Shown one piece after another: positions 50,389-58,958 of a DNA stretch of 64,000 nt (within the stretch, counting starts at the first letter, position 1; every line of letters begins with the position of its first letter). Origin of the DNA: Streptomyces avermitilis MA-4680 = NBRC 14893 (GTDB taxonomy: Bacteria; Actinomycetota; Actinomycetes; Streptomycetales; Streptomycetaceae). The notes under the pieces are model-generated. The model searched no databases. It saw only the letters and a list, made by a program, of their open reading frames with translations, and was not told the DNA's origin. The stretch lies in NCBI RefSeq assembly GCF_000009765.2, contig NC_003155.5, positions 5,208,001-5,272,000 on the forward strand. The letters are read 5' to 3'. A program made the translations under genes and the position numbers.

Positions 50389-51897
50389 TCAGGGCGAACT
50401 GTCGCCGACCGACATCGGGCCCCTACTGCCCCATTCCACCTGCGGTCCCTCGAAGTGCACCGCGTGACGCGGCGGATGGGCGGCGGCACCGAGCACGAAG
50501 ACGTCTGGAGCGCCGTCCAGCACGCCGCCGGACGGATCGTCGTCTCCGGCCCGGCGCACCACGTCCCGCTCCGGCATCAGGATGTCGCGTACGACCACCG
50601 CGCACAGGTACAGCGTCCCCAGCAGGTGCAGGACGACGGCGAGTTGGTAGCCCTCGGTCGGGAGCCCCTTGTGAGCGTCGCCGCTGGTCGTGTACGCGAG
50701 GTACATCCAGATCCCCAGGAAGTACGCGACCTCGCACGCCTGCCAGATCAGGAAGTCCCGCCAGCGCGGCCGGGCCAGGGCGGCGAGAGGGACCAGCCAG
50801 AGTACGTACTGCGGCGAGTAGACCTTGTTGGTGAGGATGAAGGCCGCCACGATCAGGAAGGCGAGCTGAGCGAGGCGTGGGCGGCGCGGGGCGGTCAGCG
50901 TGAGGGCGGCCAGGCCCGCGCAGACGGCCAGCATCATGACCATGGCCCAGGTGTTGGCCGCATCGGCGGTGATCTGGATGTTCCACCGCTGCGAGAGGAC
51001 CAGGAAGACCGAGCCGAAGTCGACGCCGCGGTCATGGCTGAAGCGGTAGAACTTCGCCCAGCCCTCCGGTGCCAGGAACATCACCGGAAGGTTCACGACG
51101 AGCCAGGCGCCGACCGCGCCGAGCAGCGCGGTCGCGAACTCCCGCCACTTGCCGGCCCGCCAGCACAGCAGGAAGAGCGGTCCGAGCACCAGGAAGGGGT
51201 AGAACTTGGCAGCGGTGGCGAGTCCCAGCAGGATGCCGAAAGCGAGGGCCCGGCCCCGCGACCACATCAGCATCGCGGCGGCCAGGAGGGCCACGGCGAG
51301 CAGGTCCCAGTTGATGGTGGCCGTCAGCGCGAACGCGGGCGCCAAAGCCACCAGGAGCCCGTCCCAGGGCCGTCGGCGGTGTGTGCGGGAGGTGCACACG
51401 GCGATGATCGCGGTGCACACCATCAGCATCCCGGCGTTGGCCATCCAGTAGGCCTGCTCCTGGTGCTGGATGGTGCCGCTGCCCGGTGTGAGCCAGGAGG
51501 CGACCTCCATGAACACACCGGTGAGGACCGGGTACTCCAGGTAGTCCATGTCGCCGGGGAGCTTGTCGAAGTACGGCACGAGCCCGTCGGCGAAGCCGCG
51601 CCCCTGATAGAGGTGCGGGATGTCCGAATAGCACGCGTGCGTGTACTGCGAGCTGGCGCCGAAGAACCAGGCGCTGTCGTAGCAGGGCAGCTTCTGGACC
51701 ATACCGAGGGCGAACATGCCGATCGCGACGAGCGCCACGATCCGCACGGGCGTCCACCAGGACGTCCCGAACAGTGCGCGTCGCCCGATGGGGCCGCCGA
51801 TCAGCTCACTGCCGGCCGCGGCGACCTCGTCCTCCCTGGTCGGCCGTACCGGCTCCGGCTGGTGCACGCTCGCTCGCGTCGTCTCTGCACTGGGCAT
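50389..51897 (-). CDS. Membrane glycosyltransferase, GT87-type
   Basis: A 502-residue multi-pass membrane protein of the GT87-like polyprenol-sugar mannosyltransferase kind. Text such as CYDSAWFFG with the following DIPHLYQGRGF loop (extracytoplasmic, acidic), TATINWDLLAVALLAAAM, and KVYSPQYVLWLVPLAAL supports this. About ten helices are visible. Start candidates are ATG 51897 and ATG 51906; neither has a strong ribosome site. It lies downstream of the PBP gene, after two parS sites and a terminator. The sugar donor and acceptor are unknown. Confidence 0.85.
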   Translation of the reverse strand: MPSAETTRASVHQPEPVRPTREDEVAAAGSELIGGPIGRRALFGTSWWTPVRIVALVAIGMFALGMVQKLPCYDSAWFFGASSQYTHACYSDIPHLYQGRGFADGLVPYFDKLPGDMDYLEYPVLTGVFMEVASWLTPGSGTIQHQEQAYWMANAGMLMVCTAIIAVCTSRTHRRRPWDGLLVALAPAFALTATINWDLLAVALLAAAMLMWSRGRALAFGILLGLATAAKFYPFLVLGPLFLLCWRAGKWREFATALLGAVGAWLVVNLPVMFLAPEGWAKFYRFSHDRGVDFGSVFLVLSQRWNIQITADAANTWAMVMMLAVCAGLAALTLTAPRRPRLAQLAFLIVAAFILTNKVYSPQYVLWLVPLAALARPRWRDFLIWQACEVAYFLGIWMYLAYTTSGDAHKGLPTEGYQLAVVLHLLGTLYLCAVVVRDILMPERDVVRRAGDDDPSGGVLDGAPDVFVLGAAAHPPRHAVHFEGPQVEWGSRGPMSVGDSSP

Positions 51898-51933
51898 GCC
51901 GCACATCCTGCCGTACGCAGCTAGGAATACGCC

Positions 51934-51968
51934 GAGGGCCGCCACACCTGGTCGGTGTGACGGCCCTC
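51934..51968 (-). terminator. Terminator after the PBP gene
   Basis: GAGGGCCGCCACACC at 51934-51948 pairs with GGTGTGACGGCCCTC at 51954-51968 (one mismatch), loop TGGTC. It lies 48 bp past the PBP stop, and two parS sites fill the space between. Confidence 0.75.
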
Positions 51969-51982
51969 GTTTCACGTGAAAC
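51969..51982. other. parS site 9 (perfect)
   Basis: Perfect GTTTCACGTGAAAC abutting the PBP terminator hairpin. The next parS begins 5 bp later. Confidence 0.93.
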
Positions 51983-51987
51983 AGACG

Positions 51988-52001
51988 GTTTCACGTGAAA
52001 C
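51988..52001. other. parS site 10 (perfect)
   Basis: Perfect GTTTCACGTGAAAC, 14 bp before the PBP stop. With site 9 it makes the tightest parS pair in the window (centre-to-centre 19 bp). Confidence 0.93.
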
Positions 52002-52015
52002 ACGCACGGTGACGG

Positions 52016-54709
52016 CTATCCGTTCGGTCCTCCGAAGATGCCTCCGTTGCCGTTGCCTCTGGTGTTCCCGTTCCCAGTGGACTCCGTCGGTGTCGCGGTG
52101 ACGCCTCCATCGGTGCCACTGGTGTTCCCACCCGTGTCGGTGCCCCCGGTGTCGGTGCAGCCGAAGCCGAAGCAGCTGTCGGTCGGCGTGGGCGTCGGCG
52201 AGGTCGTGGTCTTGCTGGGCGTCGGAGTCGGCGTCGGGCTCTCCTCCACGCTCTTCGTGGGCGAGGGGATCACCGTCGGGGTCGGGTTGTCGTCGACCAC
52301 CACACCGATGGGCTGCGGCGTCGGGAAGTCCTTCGGCGCCGTGTCCTTCAGGGCCTGTTCCATGTAGTCGTGCCAGATCTCGGCCGGGAACGAGGCGCCG
52401 TGGATCTTGTCCTGGCCACCCGTCCCGTACATCTCCAGGAACTGGCGCTTCTTGCTGGACTCGTTGTCGTCCATCCGGTACATCGTGATCGACGTCGAGA
52501 GCTGCGGGGTGTAGCCGACGAACCAGGCCGACTTGTTGCCGTCGGTGGTACCCGTCTTGCCCGCCACCTCACGGCCGGTCAGCTGAGCCGCGGTGCCGGT
52601 GCCCTGGTCGACCACGGTCTTCAGGACGTCGGTCACGTTGTCGGCGACCTTGGCGGTGAAGGCGTCGTCGACCTTGGCGATGTCACTGTGCTGGAAGACC
52701 GGACCGTCCTTGCTCGTGACCTTCTCGACCGAGTACGGGTCACGCTGCTTGCCGCTCGCCGCGAACGTGGCGTAGGCACCGGCCATGCGGATCGCGCTGG
52801 GGTCGGAGGTGCCGATCGAGAACGACGGGTAGTTGGCACTGGCCAGGCTGGTCTTGAGGATGCCCGCACTCAGGGCGGCATCCCTGACCTTGTCCAGGCC
52901 GACGTCCATACCGAGCTGGACGAAGGCGGAGTTCGCGGAGACCCTCATCGCCTCGCGGAGGTCGATCTTGTAGCTGGGCGCGTTGTACGACTCACCGCCG
53001 TCGTTCGTCTGGAGCCACTCCTTGCCCTTGTTGTCCGTCCAGACGTTGCCCTTGTAGTCCTCGATCTTGAGCTTGTTCTTGCCGCTGTACAGGCTCTTCG
53101 GGGAGACGACGGTGCGCTCGTCCTGCGACTGCGAGTCGTCGAGATCGGGGTCTTTCTTGCCCCACGACATGGCGGCCGCCAGCACGAACGGCTTGAACGT
53201 CGAGCCCACCTGGGCGCCGGTCTGGTCGGCGTTGTTGGTGAAGTGCTTGGTCGCGTCCTCACCGCCGTAGATGGCCTTGATCGCGCCGGTGGTCGGGTCC
53301 ACGGAGGCTCCGCCGAACTGGACGTAGGTGTCCGTGTCCGGGCGCTGCTTGGGCTTGATGTTCTTCTTCCGGACCGCCTTCACCGCGTCCTCGAGCTCGG
53401 TGACCTTCTTCTTGTCGAAGGTCGTGTAGATCGAGTAGCCGCCCCGCTGAAGGTCATCGGCGGAGATCTCGCTGTTGTTGACGAGGTACGCCTTGGCGAG
53501 GTCGACGAGATAGCCGACCTGGCCGCTGAGGCGGGCGTTCGAGCGCGGGTTCTCGACCTTGGGGAGTTCCGTGTACTTGTTCCGCGTCGCCTCGTCCAGG
53601 TGGCCGTACTCGACCTCCTTGTCGAGGGTGTCCTGCATCTGGAGCTTCGCCCGCCGGCTGTTGGCCTCCGAAGTGGCGGCCGGGTCGAGCGACGTCGCAC
53701 CCGCGGGGTCGTAGTACGTGGCGCCCTTGAGCATCGCCGCCAGGAAGGCGCACTGGCCGGGGTTCAGGTTCTTGGCATCTTCGTCGAAGTAAGCGCGCGC
53801 GCCCGCCTGGATCCCGTAGGCCCCGCGACCGTAGTACGCGGAGTTCAGATAGCCGGCCATGATCTCGTCCTTCGGGACCTTGGCCCCCACCTTTATCGCG
53901 ACGAAGATCTCCTTGAACTTACGCGAGATCGTCTGCGACTGGTCGTCCAGCATCGCGTTCTTGACGTACTGCTGGGTGATGGTGGAACCACCCTGCGTCT
54001 CGCCGCCCCTGGCCATGTTGAAGAAGGCCCGGGCGATGCCCTTGGGGTCGACGCCGCTGTCGGTCTCGAAGGTCTTGTTCTCCTGCGAGATGACGGCGTA
54101 CCGCATCGCCTTCGGGATCTGCGAGATGTTGACGATCTGGCGGTTCGTCTCACCACCGGTGGCAACCATCTGGCTGCCGTCCTTCCAGTAGTAGACGTTG
54201 TTCTGCGCCTTAGCGGTCAGAGCGACTTTGGGAACGCCCACCAGCGCGTACGCGACACCCGCGACCGCCACCATGCTGCCGAAGAAGGCGATGCACAGGC
54301 CCGTGACCAGCCTCCAGGACGGCAGCCAGCGCGCGGCTCCGTACTTACCGGCGCGCGGGTAGTCGATGAAGCGCTTCCGTTCGGGAACGGAGCGGCCCCT
54401 GCCGCGCCCTGGTCCATTCGGACCGCCTGGACCGCCTGGACCGCCTCGGCGGCCACCGCCGCCTCCGGAACCGCGTCCCGCGCCGTCGGCGGCCCTACGC
54501 CGGCCGGGCTCACTTCTCTGTGACGCCCGCCGGGCCTCGGCTCGGCCACCGTACGGGCGTTCCTCATCTCCCGCCCCATACGAGTCGGAAGGAGACCCGG
54601 TGGCGGCTCGCGGTGCCGCTCGGCGGCCGGAGGGCGCCGACTGGCCGCGTCGGGCCGCGGCACGTCCGCCTTCCTGCGGCTGCGGCAGTTTGCGACGGTG
54701 CTCGCTCAT
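52016..54709 (-). CDS. Class A penicillin-binding protein (transglycosylase-transpeptidase)
   Basis: An 897-residue bifunctional wall synthase. Residues 1-130 are a basic, Gly/Arg-rich cytoplasmic tail. A membrane anchor is at about 134-158. The transglycosylase domain includes ISQENKTFETDSGVDPKGIARAFF, GGSTITQQYVKN and GAYGIQAGARAYF. The transpeptidase has GSTFKPFV (SxxK), SANSAF (SxN) and AGKTGTTDGN (KTG). The C-terminal ~100 residues are Pro/Thr/Gly-rich and end NGNGGIFGGPNG. ATG at 54709 has GAGGAG upstream. It is divergent from the PadR gene. Confidence 0.96.
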   Translation of the reverse strand: MSEHRRKLPQPQEGGRAAARRGQSAPSGRRAAPRAATGSPSDSYGAGDEERPYGGRAEARRASQRSEPGRRRAADGAGRGSGGGGGRRGGPGGPGGPNGPGRGRGRSVPERKRFIDYPRAGKYGAARWLPSWRLVTGLCIAFFGSMVAVAGVAYALVGVPKVALTAKAQNNVYYWKDGSQMVATGGETNRQIVNISQIPKAMRYAVISQENKTFETDSGVDPKGIARAFFNMARGGETQGGSTITQQYVKNAMLDDQSQTISRKFKEIFVAIKVGAKVPKDEIMAGYLNSAYYGRGAYGIQAGARAYFDEDAKNLNPGQCAFLAAMLKGATYYDPAGATSLDPAATSEANSRRAKLQMQDTLDKEVEYGHLDEATRNKYTELPKVENPRSNARLSGQVGYLVDLAKAYLVNNSEISADDLQRGGYSIYTTFDKKKVTELEDAVKAVRKKNIKPKQRPDTDTYVQFGGASVDPTTGAIKAIYGGEDATKHFTNNADQTGAQVGSTFKPFVLAAAMSWGKKDPDLDDSQSQDERTVVSPKSLYSGKNKLKIEDYKGNVWTDNKGKEWLQTNDGGESYNAPSYKIDLREAMRVSANSAFVQLGMDVGLDKVRDAALSAGILKTSLASANYPSFSIGTSDPSAIRMAGAYATFAASGKQRDPYSVEKVTSKDGPVFQHSDIAKVDDAFTAKVADNVTDVLKTVVDQGTGTAAQLTGREVAGKTGTTDGNKSAWFVGYTPQLSTSITMYRMDDNESSKKRQFLEMYGTGGQDKIHGASFPAEIWHDYMEQALKDTAPKDFPTPQPIGVVVDDNPTPTVIPSPTKSVEESPTPTPTPSKTTTSPTPTPTDSCFGFGCTDTGGTDTGGNTSGTDGGVTATPTESTGNGNTRGNGNGGIFGGPNG

Positions 54710-55083
54710 CGAACGATTACTCCTCGGGCAGGCGCACCTTTGCGCGCCTGGAAACGGCGGCTGGTTTCCGGTCCCCCCCAAGTACGGATGCGGTCGTTTT
54801 CGCATTCACCCGTACTGCACCGAGGACAGGGACGTCCTCGGGCGTCACTTGGTTCCCGGTGGTGTGCATGCCGCACAGACTACGCACCGTCAAAACCCAC
54901 CGAGGACCGAAGTTCACCCCAAATCAGGCAACTTGCTTCCTACGAATCGGTGATGTGACCCCGTTCACCCTTCCCCCTCTTGTCGCATGCGGAGGAGCGA
55001 TCTATCGTCATGATGTATCGAGTCGATACATCAGCTCGGCATAAAGGCCGTGCCGACACGGCCGCGACAGGGAGGAGGCGACG
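54710..55083. other. Divergent gap between the PBP and PadR genes
   Basis: About 370 bp holding the promoters of both genes. The clear element is the 23-bp palindrome at 55011-55033. I see no gene here. Confidence 0.5.
55011..55033. promoter_or_regulatory. PadR-type operator palindrome
   Basis: TGATGTATCGA at 55011-55021, a central G, then TCGATACATCA: a perfect 11+1+11 inverted repeat. Its ATGTATC...GATACAT form is typical of PadR regulators. It sits 50 bp before the PadR start, implying autoregulation. Confidence 0.8.
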
Positions 55084-55767
55084 ATGAGCCGGCGTTCCGG
55101 GATCCTCGAGTTCGCCGTACTCGGCCTGCTCCGCGAGTCCCCGATGCACGGCTATGAGCTGCGCAAACGACTCAATACGTCACTGGGTGTGTTCCGTGCG
55201 TTCAGCTACGGGACGCTCTACCCCTGCCTCAAGACGCTGGTCGCCAACGGCTGGTTGATCGAGGAATCGGGGAGCGCCCCTGAGGACGCCCTCGCCGCTT
55301 CACTCGCTGGGCGCCGCGCCAAGATCGTCTATCGGTTGACGGCGGAAGGTAAGGAGCACTTCGAGGAACTGCTCTCACAGACGGGTCCCGATGCGTACGA
55401 GGACGAGCACTTCGCCGCTCGTTTCGCCTTCTTCGGACAGACGTCGCGCGATGTACGCGTGCGTGTACTGGAGGGCCGCCGCAGTCGGCTGGAGGAGCGC
55501 CTGGAGAAGATGCGCGCCTCTCTGACACGCACCCGGGAGCGCCTCGACGACTACACCCTTGAGCTCCAGCGCCACGGAATGGAGTCCGTGGAGCGCGAAG
55601 TGCGCTGGCTGAACGAGCTCATCGAGAGTGAGCGGGCCGGACGGGACCTCAAAGGTTCCGCTTCCGCAGGCTCCGCTCAGCAGAACAGCACATCTGGAGA
55701 GACGGGCGGCCTGCCCCGGCACCGGGACGAGTCCCGGCCGGATCCGTCCGACGACACCACCACGTGA
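55084..55767 (+). CDS. PadR family transcriptional regulator
   Basis: A 227-residue regulator. The winged helix RRSGILEFAVLGLLRESPMHGYELRKRLNTSLGVFRAFSYGTLYPCLKTLVANGWLI is followed by a coiled-coil region (LEGRRSRLEERLEKMRASLTRTRERLDDYTLELQ) for dimerisation and a disordered tail. ATG follows GGGAGGAGG. The inositol-3-phosphate synthase gene begins 44 bp after its stop, on the same strand, so PadR may regulate both as an operon. This pairing recurs in actinobacteria. Confidence 0.93.
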   Translation: MSRRSGILEFAVLGLLRESPMHGYELRKRLNTSLGVFRAFSYGTLYPCLKTLVANGWLIEESGSAPEDALAASLAGRRAKIVYRLTAEGKEHFEELLSQTGPDAYEDEHFAARFAFFGQTSRDVRVRVLEGRRSRLEERLEKMRASLTRTRERLDDYTLELQRHGMESVEREVRWLNELIESERAGRDLKGSASAGSAQQNSTSGETGGLPRHRDESRPDPSDDTTT

Positions 55768-55811
55768 GGCCCATTCGGGGTTTCACCGAGTACACACAGG
55801 GAGCAACCGGA

Positions 55812-56894
55812 ATGGGTTCGGTTCGCGTAGCCATCGTCGGCGTGGGCAACTGCGCCGCCTCGCTGGTGCAGGGCGTCGAGTACTACAAGGACGCCGACCC
55901 GGCGTCCAAGGTGCCCGGTCTGATGCACGTCCAGTTCGGCGAGTACCACGTCGGTGACGTCGAGTTCGTCGCCGCCTTCGACGTCGACGCGAAGAAGGTC
56001 GGCCTCGACCTCTCCGACGCCATCGGTGCCAGCGAGAACAACACCATCAAGATCTGTGACGTCCCGAACAAGGGCATCACGGTCCAGCGCGGCCACACCC
56101 TCGACGGTCTCGGCAAGTACTACCGCCAGACCATCGAGGAGTCCGCCGAGGCCCCGGTCGACGTCGTCCAGATCCTCAAGGACAAGCAGGTCGACGTCCT
56201 CGTCTGCTACCTGCCCGTCGGTTCCGAGGACGCGGCGAAGTTCTACGCCCAGTGCGCCATCGACGCCAAGGTCGCCTTCGTCAACGCCCTCCCGGTCTTC
56301 ATCGCCGGCACCAAGGAGTGGGCGGACAAGTTCACCGAGGCCGGCGTCCCGATCGTCGGTGACGACATCAAGTCGCAGGTCGGCGCCACCATCACGCACC
56401 GTGTGATGGCGAAGCTGTTCGAGGACCGCGGTGTCCGTCTCGAGCGCACCATGCAGCTCAACGTCGGCGGCAACATGGACTTCAAGAACATGCTGGAGCG
56501 CGACCGCCTCGAGTCCAAGAAGATCTCGAAGACGCAGGCCGTCACCTCGCAGATCCCCGACCGCGACCTGGGCGAGAAGAACGTCCACATCGGTCCCTCG
56601 GACTACGTGGCCTGGCTCGACGACCGCAAGTGGGCGTACGTCCGCCTCGAGGGCCGTGCCTTCGGTGACGTTCCGCTGAACCTGGAGTACAAGCTCGAGG
56701 TCTGGGACTCCCCGAACTCCGCGGGTGTCATCATCGACGCCCTGCGCGCCGCGAAGATCGCCAAGGACCGCGGCATCGGCGGCCCGATCCTGTCGGCGTC
56801 TTCGTACTTCATGAAGTCTCCGCCGGTTCAGTACTTCGACGACGAGGCCTACGCCAACGTCGAGAAGTTCATCAAGGGCGAGGTCGAGCGCTAA
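55812..56894 (+). CDS. ino1: Inositol-3-phosphate synthase
   Basis: A 360-residue NAD-dependent enzyme making myo-inositol 3-phosphate from glucose 6-phosphate, the first step toward mycothiol and phosphatidylinositol. Motifs: VAIVGVGNCAASLVQG (NAD binding), DDIKSQVGATITHR, QLNVGGNMDFKNML, and SKTQAVTS, all typical of the prokaryotic form. ATG at 55812 has AGGGAGC upstream. It lies downstream of a PadR regulator and is followed by a hairpin. Confidence 0.96.
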   Translation: MGSVRVAIVGVGNCAASLVQGVEYYKDADPASKVPGLMHVQFGEYHVGDVEFVAAFDVDAKKVGLDLSDAIGASENNTIKICDVPNKGITVQRGHTLDGLGKYYRQTIEESAEAPVDVVQILKDKQVDVLVCYLPVGSEDAAKFYAQCAIDAKVAFVNALPVFIAGTKEWADKFTEAGVPIVGDDIKSQVGATITHRVMAKLFEDRGVRLERTMQLNVGGNMDFKNMLERDRLESKKISKTQAVTSQIPDRDLGEKNVHIGPSDYVAWLDDRKWAYVRLEGRAFGDVPLNLEYKLEVWDSPNSAGVIIDALRAAKIAKDRGIGGPILSASSYFMKSPPVQYFDDEAYANVEKFIKGEVER

Positions 56895-56916
56895 AGCGCC
56901 TGTCCTTCCGGTCTTC

Positions 56917-56949
56917 GAGGGTCCCTGGGCATTCCGCCCGGGGGCCCTC
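56917..56949 (+). terminator. Terminator after ino1
   Basis: GAGGGTCCCTGGGC pairs with GCCCGGGGGCCCTC (one or two mismatches), loop ATTCC, 22 bp past the ino1 stop. No T-run. It separates ino1 from the MFS gene. Confidence 0.7.
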
Positions 56950-56971
56950 ACCGTATGTGAGGCTGTGCCCC

Positions 56972-58234
56972 ATGGCTGTCGTGCGTGACCTGCGCATCCT
57001 CCTGCGCTTCCAGGGCTTCAGACGCCTGCTCGCCGTGCGGCTGTTCTCCCAGACCGCCGACGGGGTCTACCAGGTCGCACTCGCCACCTACGTCGTCTTC
57101 TCCCCGGAGAAGCAGACCTCGGCCGCGGCGATCGCCTCCGCGATGGCGGTACTGCTTCTTCCGTACTCCGTCATCGGCCCCTTCGCCGGCGTCCTGCTGG
57201 ACCGCTGGCGGCGCCGACAGGTCTTCCTGTACGGCAACCTGCTGCGGGCCCTGCTGGCGTGCGTGACGGCTGTTCTGATGCTCGGCCATGTGCCGGACTG
57301 GCTCTTCTACGTCTCCGCGCTGTCCGTCACCGCGGTCAACCGCTTCGTCCTCGCCGGGCTCTCCGCCGCACTGCCCCGCGTGGTCGACGACAAGCGTCTG
57401 GTGATGGCCAACTCCCTGTCCCCGACCGCCGGAACGCTCGGGGCGACCGCGGGCGGCGGTCTCGCGTTCGCCGTCCGGCTGGTGGCCGCGGACTCCGACG
57501 CCGTGGTGGTACTGCTGGGTGCGGCCCTGTATCTGTGCGCGGCGCTCGCGTCGCTGCGCATCGCTCCGGACCTGCTCGGCCCCGACCAGAGGCCGGTACG
57601 GCCACGGTTGGGAGCGGCGCTCGTGGGCACCGCACGCGGCCTCGTGCTGGGCGTGCGCCATCTGGCCGAGGCCCCACGCCGGGAGGCGGCCTGGGCTCTC
57701 ATCGCCATGACGCTGATGCGGTTCTGCTACGGCGCGCTGACGGTCATGGTGCTGATGCTCTGCCGGTACGCCCTGTCGTCGGATTCGGACGACGGTCTCG
57801 CTCTGCTGGGGCTGGCGGTGGGCGTCTCCGGGGCGGGGTTCTTCACGGCGGCCGTCCTGACGCCCTGGGCAGCGGGGAAGCTCGGCCCCGGGCGCTGGAT
57901 CGTCGTCTGCGCCGCTGCCGCCGCCCTCCTGGAGCCCGCCCTCGGCCTGCCGTTCACCACCGTCCCGATGCTGGTCGCGTCCTTCGTCCTGGGGGTGACC
58001 ACGCAGGGAGCCAAGATCGCCACTGACACGATCGTCCAGTCCTCGGTCGACGACAGCTTCCGTGGCCGGATCTTCTCGGTTTACGACGTGCTGTTCAATG
58101 TCGCATTTGTCGGAGCAGCCGCAGTGGCCGCCCTGATGCTGCCCCCTGACGGCCGCTCAGCCACCCTCGTGGTCACGGTGGCCGTTATCTACGGGGCAAT
58201 TGCTGGCGCTATGGCCCGCTTTGATCTCCAGTAA
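56972..58234 (+). CDS. MFS transporter
   Basis: A 420-residue, 12-helix major facilitator resembling the MFS_3/enterobactin-exporter-like group. The N-terminal QTADGVYQVALATYVVFSPE and GVLLDRWRRRQVFLYGNLLRALLA (motif A) are visible. ATG at 56972 has GTGAGG about 9 bases upstream; an upstream GTG (56957) would add five residues. Substrate unknown. The gene is in the ino1 direction but beyond the ino1 terminator. Confidence 0.88.
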   Translation: MAVVRDLRILLRFQGFRRLLAVRLFSQTADGVYQVALATYVVFSPEKQTSAAAIASAMAVLLLPYSVIGPFAGVLLDRWRRRQVFLYGNLLRALLACVTAVLMLGHVPDWLFYVSALSVTAVNRFVLAGLSAALPRVVDDKRLVMANSLSPTAGTLGATAGGGLAFAVRLVAADSDAVVVLLGAALYLCAALASLRIAPDLLGPDQRPVRPRLGAALVGTARGLVLGVRHLAEAPRREAAWALIAMTLMRFCYGALTVMVLMLCRYALSSDSDDGLALLGLAVGVSGAGFFTAAVLTPWAAGKLGPGRWIVVCAAAAALLEPALGLPFTTVPMLVASFVLGVTTQGAKIATDTIVQSSVDDSFRGRIFSVYDVLFNVAFVGAAAVAALMLPPDGRSATLVVTVAVIYGAIAGAMARFDLQ

Positions 58235-58348
58235 GTGTCACATCAATGCCACAGCGCCCCTCCTGAGTTCAGAGTTGTCTGTGCGGACCGATAACTTACG
58301 GGCGTCTTATTTCGCGCCAACGCGCCCACGTTCGAGGGGGACCCCCAA

Positions 58349-58840
58349 GTGACCGTTCCGCCGCAGCCCCAGGGCCAGAACCCGTACGCTCAGCAGCCCG
58401 CCCCGCCCGAGGGTCAGCAGCCCGGCCAGCCGGGAGTTCCCCCGCAGCAGCCTTACGCGCCGTTCCCCAACCAGGGTGGACCGGTTCCGCCGCCGCCCGC
58501 GCCGGCCGGGCGTGCGGGCAAGAAGGTGATGCGCGTCCTCGGGATCATCGTCGTCGGCATAATCGTCATCGCCGTGAAGTTCGGCGCGGGCTGGTTCTTC
58601 AGCCGTAGCGATGCAGAGACCACCTCGGTGGGCGCGTGCATGCACAACGACGGCACGGACACCAACGCGGACCTCAACGAGGTCGACTGCTCTTCCGGCG
58701 ACTCCCAGTACAAGGTCGTCGAGAAGTTCGACGACACCAGCGACGACAGCAAGTGCAAGGCCGTCAAGAGCTCCACGGTCTACTACGTCCAGTCGGGCGG
58801 CGGCCACAACGTGGTGCTCTGCCTCAAGGAGACCAAGTAA
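58349..58840 (+). CDS. Membrane-anchored protein, LppU-like
   Basis: A 163-residue protein. An N-terminal cytoplasmic Pro/Gln-rich region of about 55 residues is followed by one membrane helix (MRVLGIIVVGIIVIAVKFGAGWFF) and a small extracytoplasmic domain with four cysteines (GACMHNDG, EVDCSSGD, SKCKAV, VLCLKE) that could form two disulfides. This matches the LppU/SCO3897-type family of actinobacteria, whose function is unknown. GTG at 58349 has GAGGGGGA upstream. It is convergent with cca. Confidence 0.85.
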   Translation: MTVPPQPQGQNPYAQQPAPPEGQQPGQPGVPPQQPYAPFPNQGGPVPPPPAPAGRAGKKVMRVLGIIVVGIIVIAVKFGAGWFFSRSDAETTSVGACMHNDGTDTNADLNEVDCSSGDSQYKVVEKFDDTSDDSKCKAVKSSTVYYVQSGGGHNVVLCLKETK

Positions 58841-58860
58841 CAACTAGGTCGACAGACGAC

Positions 58861-58898
58861 GGAGGGGACGGTGTTTCACGTGAAACACCGTCCCCTCC
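58861..58898. terminator. 38-bp perfect palindrome centred on parS
   Basis: GGAGGGGACGGT, the parS core at 58873-58886, then ACCGTCCCCTCC: 12 bp of symmetry on each side. It lies between convergent genes (LppU-like and cca), 20 bp past the LppU-like stop, so it can form a strong terminator-like hairpin in RNA from either strand. Confidence 0.7.
58873..58886. other. parS site 11 (perfect)
   Basis: Perfect GTTTCACGTGAAAC at the centre of the 38-bp palindrome 58861-58898. Pairs with the site at 58915. Confidence 0.93.
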
Positions 58899-58906
58899 GC
58901 GCATCC

Positions 58907-58936
58907 GGGGTCATGTTTCACGTGAAACATGACCCC
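58907..58936. terminator. 30-bp perfect palindrome centred on parS
   Basis: GGGGTCAT, the parS core at 58915-58928, then ATGACCCC: 8 bp of symmetry on each side. It lies 22 bp past the cca stop on the minus strand and 8 bp from the other parS palindrome. Confidence 0.65.
58915..58928. other. parS site 12 (perfect)
   Basis: Perfect GTTTCACGTGAAAC at the centre of the 30-bp palindrome 58907-58936. Closest parS to the right end of the window. Confidence 0.93.
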
Positions 58937-58958
58937 GTTCCACAGCCCTCCACGGGCC

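Noticed and set aside
52370..54523. 717-residue open frame on the plus strand opposite the PBP gene
   Set aside because: Antisense shadow of a gene with intact PBP motifs; composition is Val/Arg/Gly-biased and no family is recognisable.
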